Shown piece after piece: positions 18,028 to 24,959 of a stretch of 24,959 bases of DNA. The notes beneath the pieces were generated by a model. The model saw only the letters and a program-made list of their open reading frames with translations, ran no database searches and was not told where the DNA came from. The position numbers were made by a program, and so were the translations under genes. Location: assembly GCA_025349905.2 (NCBI GenBank), contig MU624770.1, forward strand, positions 1 to 24,959, read 5' to 3'. Origin of the DNA: Blastocladiella britannica. Lineage: Eukaryota > Blastocladiomycota > Blastocladiomycetes > Blastocladiales > Blastocladiaceae. Numbering within the stretch: position 1 is the stretch's first letter; every line of letters begins with the position of its first letter.

Positions 18028-21000
18028 ATGTCGGATGGCACGCCATTGCCTGGACCAGGGCAGACGACGGCCACACCGCTACCTTCCCCGCCCGTCTCGC
18101 CGCACGTTGCTGCATGTGATGATGTTCCAGGACAGTCGTATCCTGAGGATTCCGACTCGTTAAATCCGCTCCCACATGCAGTGGCACATTTACGTTCCTT
18201 GGCAGCAGCATCGCATTCACCATCAGGAGGTGGAGGTGGAGGAGCTCGCAATCACCGACGAAGCCTCAGTGCCGACGATCGCCCGACTACATATCCCCAG
18301 CATGAAGCTGTCCACCACCACAATCACACTGAAGGTCACTGCCATTTCATTGTACCCAGCGCGCAATAGTGCCGTTTTGACAGCAAAGTGTGTAACAGAT
18401 CGCCAAGTCCCCCATGAACCGACATCGCCAACCGTGGTCCACTCCCCCACCGCATCGTCCATGGCAGGACTTGGCCCGTCCATTTCCGAAGTGGTCACGC
18501 GGAGCACGCCCGAGGATCTTCACATCCCACTTGCTGCCTCCAGCTCCTCGTCCCTGGCAGTTGCTGCAGGCATGGTCCACGCTGCATCATCTCCCGCGCC
18601 AGAGACGCCACCGCTCTCGTCCAGCACCGATATTACCACATCCACCAGCCGGATCTCGCCGTCATTGGATGTAGGGGCTACAGCCTCCACTGCCTCAAGT
18701 TTGACAACATTTCCAGTAGCAGCATCAGGATCAGCGGCAAATGGAGCCGAACCGCGTCGACCAGGGAAAAGCACACTGGCACTAGCAGGTCTGTCGCGCT
18801 GGGACTCTGGCGAAACGGAAATCATTGTGGTATCCACCAAGCCGGTGGCGGCAACCAAGGACCATTACGCCCCGTCGTTTGCGGCCGCGAGGTCGTCCAC
18901 GGCGCGCAAGCCAGCCTCGTCTTCATCTGGGAACAGCGGTGATGCGTCGGCTGCCGCCGGTTCAGCGGGCCGTCGCCGCTTGTCACTATTTGAGGGTCTG
19001 GTGGCGCCGTCGGGGTCGGCAGAACACCACAGCAGCAGCAGTGGCCACGCACACGCGGACCGCAACGGTCACTACTCGCACGCGGACCGCGGTGGCAGCG
19101 ACCCGCACGAGCACGCGCCGCACTCTTCGATTGTTGAGTTGCGGAGCAGCACTGTGCCGATTCCGGTCGGGCCTCGCTCGCATTTAGATTCGCATCACGC
19201 GACAGCAGCTGCAGCGGCAGCGAGAGGAGGAGATGCAGGCGCCGACGATGACGGCCTGCTCTCGTCGTCGTATCCGCCCAAGTATGCGCCATTGTATGTT
19301 GGTCCCGCCACGTCGGGACGCCGCCAATCGCTGCGTATCGCTCCTGATGGGTCGCGAGTGAGCACTACCGCCGCCGCTACCACTTCCTCAGCAGCAGCAG
19401 CAGCAGCAGCAGCAGGATACGAGGGAAACTCGTCCAACGTCAGTGCATCGCGCGCATCGCTCGTTTACAAGTTCACAATCCCAAGCAAGGGTGCCGGCGC
19501 ACAGCAAAAGATGAACGCAGTCTTGCCCCGCCCCGTGATTCCCCGGCCGACCGCGAAAAGCGGCATCCAGCTTGCTGGTGATGCTGATCAGGACAACGAC
19601 AATGATGATGATGACGACGACATATTCAAGATCCGCACGAGGAAATCCGACGGGTCGCTGGACCAAGAAACGCAGCCGAGCGATTCCGTCAATGGAGTAT
19701 CTCCGTTGCACGCGTCCACGGCGGCAGGAGGCCCGCAAAGCAACAGCCGCCGCGCGACCGCGCTCGACCAGGCGACGCTCGCCAAGCAAGCGGCGCTGGC
19801 CAAGCGAGACATGATTGCTCGGCGGCTCGCGTTCGGCAGTTCTCTGGCCGACCGCAGCAGCACCTCGATGGGGTCGGGCGAGCAACTTGCTCCTGGTGCG
19901 GTGCTGCGTGATATGCTCGCGTCCAACGCCCGTGCATCGGCAGCTATTCCCAACGGTGGAAATGGCGGATCCCCGCATCTGTCGACACCACCGAAATCGG
20001 GACCGCCGGCAGTGGCGGCGGCAACCATTTCGACCGTACGTTGGCAAACTGAGCCAGTACACATGTTTGGTCTCGGCTTGCCCGTGTCGGCGGGGCCAGC
20101 GCCCATTGATGATTTCTTGTCGTCGATTCTGACGCCGTCGGCCGCGCTTGAGAACTCGTATATGCGAGGAGCGAGGTCGCCTCGCCTGGCGCCTGTACCC
20201 AACCGGTTGCTCTTGAGCGACGCCCAGTCGTGCGTCCCACCGTCGCCTTTCATGCTTGAATCGCCGGCAATCCGACTGGAGCCATCGAGCCGAACGTCCC
20301 TCGAAAAGGCCGCTTCCTTTGCATCCTCAGCGTCCGCAAGTTCCGCTTCGCAGCAAAGCCCAGTGGCGGATCACCCAGGAATCGTCACTGCGCCGCCGTC
20401 GATCGCACCTGCGCGGGGGGGTGGGCGGCACGTCAACGACGAGTCGAGAGACAGCGACGACGATCTATTGAGCGAAGAAGAGGACCGGCGCAAACAAGCC
20501 TCGCGGTACGACGTGCAGCGGTGCGAAGTCAAGGCCGGAAGCGTACTGCGGCGCGGAGCGTCGGTGCGCTCGAGCGTGAGCGGGTCCGACCACACGGTGC
20601 ACCACGACGGCGAGCAAAACGGTCACCACTCGCCGCCGAATCGGTCGCAGTCCCACGTGTCGATCCTCGGCCGTTTCTTTCACAGCGACCCGCACTCACC
20701 GCACTCGCCGCACTCGCCCGTGCACGAGGGATCGGGCAGTCCCGAGCTGTATGGGTCCGCTGCAGGCGCTGAACCCAAGCGGCGGTCAAGCGGAACGGGC
20801 AGTACCATTCGCAAGTCCAACTCGATTCGAGAGAAACTCGACCGCACGTTGCATCCCGAGCACTACTTGGGGTCCGGTAGCCTGGCGCAAGAAAAAGGGC
20901 ACGACTCGCCGCGTGGTAGCGGACAGCCGGTGTCGAGCGCCGAGCACTCTCCCAAACTGTCTCCGAGCCAGCCTAACAGCGGCGCTGAAAGCGATGGCCA

Positions 21001-22429
21001 AGAACGGTCGCCGAGTATGCGGCCCATCATGAACTTCCTGTCGCGCAAGCGCAGCGAGACGGTGACTCCCAGCTCCAAGTCGGGCGGCCACCTGACCCGC
21101 AGCAATTCCGAGTCGTCGCTGCACGAAAAGTATGGCGTCACTAAAGAAGTGCTGGGAAAAGGCGCCAACGCCACCGTTCGGCTCGCTCACAAGCTCCACT
21201 ATGGGCACGGGCACCACGGAGCACACGACGGGCATCATGGCCGGCCCGGTATGCCCGGCGGTGGTGGAGACCAGCAAGGCAGCACTCATCACTCGCAACA
21301 TACGACGGCCACCAGAGACTCACAGGGGGGTCCCTCGAGCGCCATGGGGAGCATGTCGAGTGTTGATGGCCGGCGCGACTCGGCCCCAAGCACCAACGGG
21401 TCCCAGGGTCGCTTGACGCGCCAGGGATCTATGCACGCGTCCAATGCCACGGATTTCGCGGACGGACCGCAAGAGCGGTTGTTTGCCATCAAAAAGTTCC
21501 GCAAGCGCCGACGCGACGAGTCGGAGCGCGACTATGTCAAGAAACTGTCGGCCGAGTTTTGTATTTCAAGCGCGCTCCATCACCCGAACGTGATCGAGAC
21601 GGTCGATCTCATCCAAGACGAGCAGTCCGAGTGGTGTGAGGTATGTCCTGTCACTTTTTATTTCTGCATGGCCGACATTCGGTGTTGACATATAAATGTC
21701 ACAGGTCATGGAATACATGGCGGGCGGCGACTTGTTTGCGCGCATTGCCAACGGGCCGCCCATGAACGTTGGCGAGCGCGATTGCCTCTTCGCGCAACTC
21801 ATCAGCGGCCTGACGTACCTGCACAGCGTCGGCGTCTCGCACCGCGACCTGAAACCCGAGAACCTCCTTCTCGATGCCGACGGCCGCACGCTCAAGATTG
21901 CCGATTTCGGGACCTCGGAGGTGTTTCGAGTGCCATGGCAGTCAGAGCGGCGGCGCGTCAAGGGCGTGGCCGGGTCGGATCCCTACATTGCTCCCGAAGA
22001 GTGGAAGGGAGGCGAGTACGACCCGGACCGCGTAGACGTGTGGGCTACGGGCATCATTTACTTTGTCATGCTGCACAAGACGATCGCATGGAAGGCCGCG
22101 GTGCCCGCTGACCCGCACTACTCGCACTTTTTGGAGGCGCGCAAGACGGGCATGTTCGAGTACATTGACGAGCTCGAGGCCGAGCCGGAGGGTCCGCGCG
22201 ACCTCTTGTACAAGATCTTGGAACCCGATCCAATGGTACTTTTCTCTTTTTGATATATTGAAACCGGGCCAATTCTTGACTAGTTCATTTGCACAAACAG
22301 AAACGCATCACGGCCGAAGACATCAACAAGGACCGGTGGTTCATGTCGATCGACGGGTGCGCGGGACATCATCACAGTGCAAAGCACGGGCACTCGACGG
22401 GATTTGCAGCCTCTCAGCTCCAAAAATAA
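18028..22429 (+). CDS. Hal4/Sat4/Npr1-family serine/threonine kinase with very long disordered N-terminus
   Basis: Exons are 18028-18334, 18384-21640, 21705-22235 and 22301-22429, giving 1407 residues. Residues 1-1016 are low-complexity, rich in Ser, Ala, His and Asp, with many RRxS-type sites. The kinase begins at about 1017: [21 protein letters not shown], an insertion of about 90 His/Gly/Ser-rich residues, [20 protein letters not shown] (K1139), [31 protein letters not shown] (D1236), DFG (1255-1257), [11 protein letters not shown]. These are hallmarks of the fungal Hal4/Sat4/Hrk1/Npr1 kinases, which stabilise plasma-membrane transporters and govern ion tolerance. The start and first intron (49 nt, weak donor GTCACT) are less certain; the downstream frame is also open up to an in-frame ATG at 18302. 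Confidence 0.88.
19389..19415 (+). repeat. CAG/GCA trinucleotide repeat, nine copies, in coding sequence
   Basis: Nine perfect CAG units, read in the GCA register, encode a run of eight alanines in the disordered part of the Hal4-like kinase. A length-variable microsatellite is likely here. Confidence 0.9.
20691..20720 (+). repeat. Short HSP-encoding tandem repeat in the Hal4-like kinase
   Basis: Three imperfect 9-bp units encode HSPHSPHSP within the Ser/His-rich N-terminal region. Ser-Pro pairs of this kind can be targets of proline-directed kinases. Confidence 0.7.
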
Positions 22430-22488
22430 TCCATTCCAATTTTTTTAGACGAGAAATATACATTGCACCTATAGACGGAGAAAGACGA
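22430..22488. other. 59-bp convergent spacer
   Basis: Spacer between the Hal4-like kinase stop and the stop of the unidentified minus-strand gene. A T-rich tract at about 22440-22446 is the only feature. Confidence 0.5.
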
Positions 22489-23794
22489 TCAGCTCAAAAA
22501 ATTGGAGCCCGCCAGGGCCTCGTCTGCAGCAGTCAATGGCGGTGCGGGTGGCCGTGGCGGGGCAGCAATCACGTTTCTTTGAGCGGCACCCCGGCCCCGG
22601 CGAGGACGGCCGCCCCTACCAGGTGCAGCGGTAGCAATCGGTGGCCCTGACTCTGGCGTACCTTGCCGACTCGAGTGCGCGGATGACGCAGCAGCACTCC
22701 CGTTGCCCGCATTAATATTCTGACCGTGCCGGGTGCGCACAGCAGCGGCAAGGATGGGTGGTGCGTCTCGCTGAAAGGTGGAAGAGTGCATGCCAAGCGG
22801 ATCGCTCGCATCAACAAGGGCCCGGCGAGTTGCATCCAGTTCCGTGAAGACTCGCGAGTCGGATTCCGTCGCAATGAAACCGGCCGCCAAGTCGCTCGGC
22901 AAATTGGCCAAGTGGTGACGCTGGACCAAGAGCTGAAGGGTTTCTCGGAGCGGCCTTGTGCTTGGCGACAATGACATGTCTACCAAAGAGTTAACAATGC
23001 CGACCAAGGTCGCTTGATCTGTCCCAGAACAATGAATGAGTACTACTCTTTGAATACCCGAAATTGACGATATGTAATGCGTACCTTCTGCAGACAAGGA
23101 CGAGATCCGCGCCGCCAGCGTCTGCGTGTCACCCTCCACAGTGCATGCAATCAGGACCTCGATCACATGAAAATATGCTTTGGAAATATGAACATGGCGT
23201 TGGCAACAACTCAAACAACTCAAAGAAGGCAGCATACCTGGGAAGGCAAAGCCCACTGCCCGAAGGCGTTCCCGCAAAAGGTCTCCGCCATCGCTACTCG
23301 AATCGCTTGCATCTGCGATTGTGCTTGCGAGCTCGAGCAAGTGATCTGCTTACTCAATTGCTACAGTCAACTAAATCCAAAAATTCATAAATATATAACA
23401 ATACCAAGCTGAAAGGAGCCGTCGGCCACAGGAGCAAAATGATGCGGCGGACCATTCTCAAAGTATAGCCAATGTTTTCGATGCGTTCCGGTGACCAATG
23501 TTCCCGGATAGAGCTCATTCACGGTCTCCTGACTGACAAGTTCCAGCTCTACGAGTTTACGGGCGACCTGTCTGACATTGAGATTGAGCTCGGTTATCGC
23601 ATATGAATGTATTTCGATTGGTACCTCCGCGGCAGGCAAGTTTGGCATAAAGTGGGCGGCAATCAAGTCCACGCGATCGCCGTACCTTCAAATATTACCA
23701 TTCCGATCAGGACTGTGTCGCGCATCCCATGATGTAGTACATACGCGGAATGCAGCTTGGTGAGCGCTTCGATGAGCGTGTCTGACCAATTCAT
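22489..23794 (-). CDS. Unidentified protein, possible Myb/SANT-like N-terminus and RG-rich tail
   Basis: Exons on the minus strand are 23794-23745, 23685-23405, 23345-23238, 23177-23085 and 23018-22489, giving 353 residues; all junctions keep frame and the first donor is GTATGT. I do not recognise the family. The first 35 residues (NWSDTLIEALTKLHSAYGDRV, then DLIAAHFMPN with AAEV) resemble a Myb/SANT helix-turn-helix by spacing of W, LIEAL, YGDR and IAxHF. Residues about 35-240 look helical and globular. The C-terminal 90 residues are disordered with a GRGGRPRRGRGA box, as in nucleic-acid-binding tails. A nuclear role is inference. The start is the first ATG after a poly-T/TTTGCAG acceptor-like site, so a 5' UTR intron or an upstream coding exon is possible. 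Confidence 0.7.
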
Positions 23795-24081
23795 TTTGTA
23801 TTTTTTTTTCAAGTCCCTGCAAACAAACGAAAGAGCTTCAAAATTCGAGTCCACAAAATATTCGTATTTGCCCACTGTCGAATCAAATTAAATCCAAATA
23901 GTAATAATAACAATAAACCGAGAAATGAGTCGCAGTACGGGGGGCCCCTTGTAATCCCAGAGCACCAACAGCAACTCACGCACTCACAAATATTTACAGT
24001 TCGTTCTTCAACCATTGGCGTTGTCGGTCGCCCTCAAAGTGCGTTTTTCATGTCTGGATCCGACATTTGGAATGGTTCATA
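23795..24081. promoter_or_regulatory. 287-bp divergent region before the RPEL gene
   Basis: This lies between the unidentified gene and the RPEL gene. It holds a CCATTGG (CCAAT-type on both strands) at 24012-24018. On the plus strand a good intron-like segment starts with GTGCGT at 24039 and ends in TATAG near 24096, which would remove the chosen RPEL start codon. A TTTGCAG acceptor-like site on the minus strand, near 23817-23823, precedes the other gene. 5' UTR introns on both sides are therefore possible. Confidence 0.45.
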
Positions 24082-24808
24082 ATGGAATTTTGTATAGTTG
24101 GTGATCTCGCCCCCGCTCCTCCCAGCCCGATCTCGGCACGCCCGCTTGGTGCTGATCCTTCTGAAGAGGATTCCGAAGTTGGAGATAACATGGGTGGAGG
24201 GCTCTCGCATGGAGGCGGCATGATGTACGCGTTTTTTTTTTTTTTGAAGTTGTTATGGTTTGGCACTTCTAATCTGAAATCAATGTAACAGGCGCGCGGG
24301 AGGGTTTGGTGATCTGACCGACCTCGGACACTTTATTCAACACCGCCCTACCAAGGATGAGCTTGTGCAGCGTAATATCCTCAAGGGTACTTTCTTGTTT
24401 TCTATTGCTAGAATGGACACTGGCTGATCCAAATACGACACACAGATGACAAGGTTGCACCGCGCCTGCAGGCAGCCCAGGAAGAGCTGAAGAAGAAGCG
24501 CCTGGAGGACATGCTCAACCACAAGATGGAGCAGCGCGCGCCGATGGACAAGCTCGTGGACCAGCACATTCTGCATTCCGGTTCGCAGCACCCTCCTCTA
24601 TTTCTCCCTACTTGGACATTTTTTCACTGATATACGGAAACGCAACACGATAGATCCATCGGTTGCCCCAGCGCTCCATGCGGCACAGGAGGCACTCAAG
24701 CGCCAGCAAATCGAGGACGGGATTGCCAAGTCTCTGCGCGAGCGTCCCCCTGTTCCGGAACTGGTTGCCAAGTCGATCATCAAGGCAGAGGATGCGCCTG
24801 GGGTCTAA
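24082..24808 (+). CDS. RPEL-repeat actin-binding protein
   Basis: Exons are 24082-24224, 24292-24386, 24446-24580 and 24654-24808, giving 175 residues. After an acidic, Pro/Gly-rich N-terminus of about 45 residues come three RPEL motifs: IQHRPTKDELVQRNILK, MEQRAPMDKLVDQHILH and LRERPPVPELVAKSIIK. RPEL motifs bind monomeric actin, as in MRTF and Phactr proteins of animals; here no further domain is seen. Units 2 and 3 are each preceded by a similar linker (VAPRLQAAQEELKK and VAPALHAAQEALKR) and each sits on its own exon. The middle motif has Ala-Pro in place of Pro-Thr. The start at 24082 is uncertain because an upstream spliced exon could exist. The RPEL call is confident; regulation by actin is inferred from the family. 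Confidence 0.85.
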
Positions 24809-24959
24809 AGAGTGCGAGGAAAGGAGTTGTGATCCGTCAGTGTGTTTTCTTTCAAGAAAAATGGTTCAAAATATTATTGCTTTCTTCCGAAACTGATAAT
24901 GCTGAACTCCGCTCCTCAGCACCCTCATTAGCAGCACATTCCTCAGCACTTGTTTCAAC
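24809..24959. other. 3' flank of the RPEL gene to the window edge
   Basis: After the stop the sequence becomes mixed AT/GC, with ATTATTGC and AAAATG near 24855-24880. No gene or clear motif is recognised. Confidence 0.4.

Noticed and set aside
24049..24081. ATG at 24050 as the RPEL gene start
   Set aside because: It meets a TAA after ten codons, and the only following AG would leave an intron of 23 nt, far below the 49-106 nt seen elsewhere.

Overview
The window is nuclear DNA from a eukaryote with a compact, GC-rich genome. Hand-built models give thirteen protein genes, cut by 39 short introns of 49 to 106 nt, on alternating strands and often less than 150 bp apart. The gene set is fungal: Tim8, a Ypk1/Gad8-type AGC kinase, a Ste11/Bck1-type MAPKKK, a Hal4/Sat4-type kinase and a peroxisomal acyl-CoA oxidase. 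A membrane sensor with an extracellular Cache-like region and an RPEL actin-binding protein suggest an early-diverging zoosporic fungus (Blastocladiomycota or Chytridiomycota). That placement is inference; no rRNA or other taxonomic marker is present. I saw no tRNA, transposon, CRISPR array or viral gene.

Layout from left to right: Tim8 (+, 168-548); a p24/emp24 cargo receptor (-, 578-1417); an ARMT1/DUF89 damage-control phosphatase (+, 1477-3028) whose start lies 59 bp from that of p24; an AGC kinase with a C2-like N-terminus (-, 3162-5397); a SAM-domain MAPKKK (-, 5577-9147); a 540-bp divergent intergenic region; a two-TM sensor without an output domain (+, 9688-11553); a protein tyrosine phosphatase (-, 11667-13042); proteasome beta7/Pre4 (+, 13178-14180); a universal stress protein (-, 14329-15087); acyl-CoA oxidase (+, 15516-17810); a 1407-residue Hal4/Sat4-like kinase (+, 18028-22429); an unidentified protein with a possible Myb/SANT-like N-terminus (-, 22489-23794); and an RPEL protein (+, 24082-24808).

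The theme of the middle and right parts is signalling: three serine/threonine kinases, a tyrosine phosphatase and a transmembrane sensor lie within 20 kb. The sensor is divergent from the MAPKKK and convergent with the phosphatase, which would allow shared regulation. Nothing in the sequence proves a common pathway. The remaining genes are housekeeping functions: mitochondrial import, secretion, proteolysis and beta-oxidation.

Most striking observations: the sensor ends after about 113 cytoplasmic residues with no catalytic domain; RPEL units 2 and 3 lie on separate exons bounded upstream by phase-1 introns at matching positions, suggesting exon duplication; the Hal4-like kinase has about 90 extra residues in its N-lobe; the splice donors favour C at +4 (28 of 39) with no GTAAGT; and the Ypk1-like kinase has ACE in place of APE.
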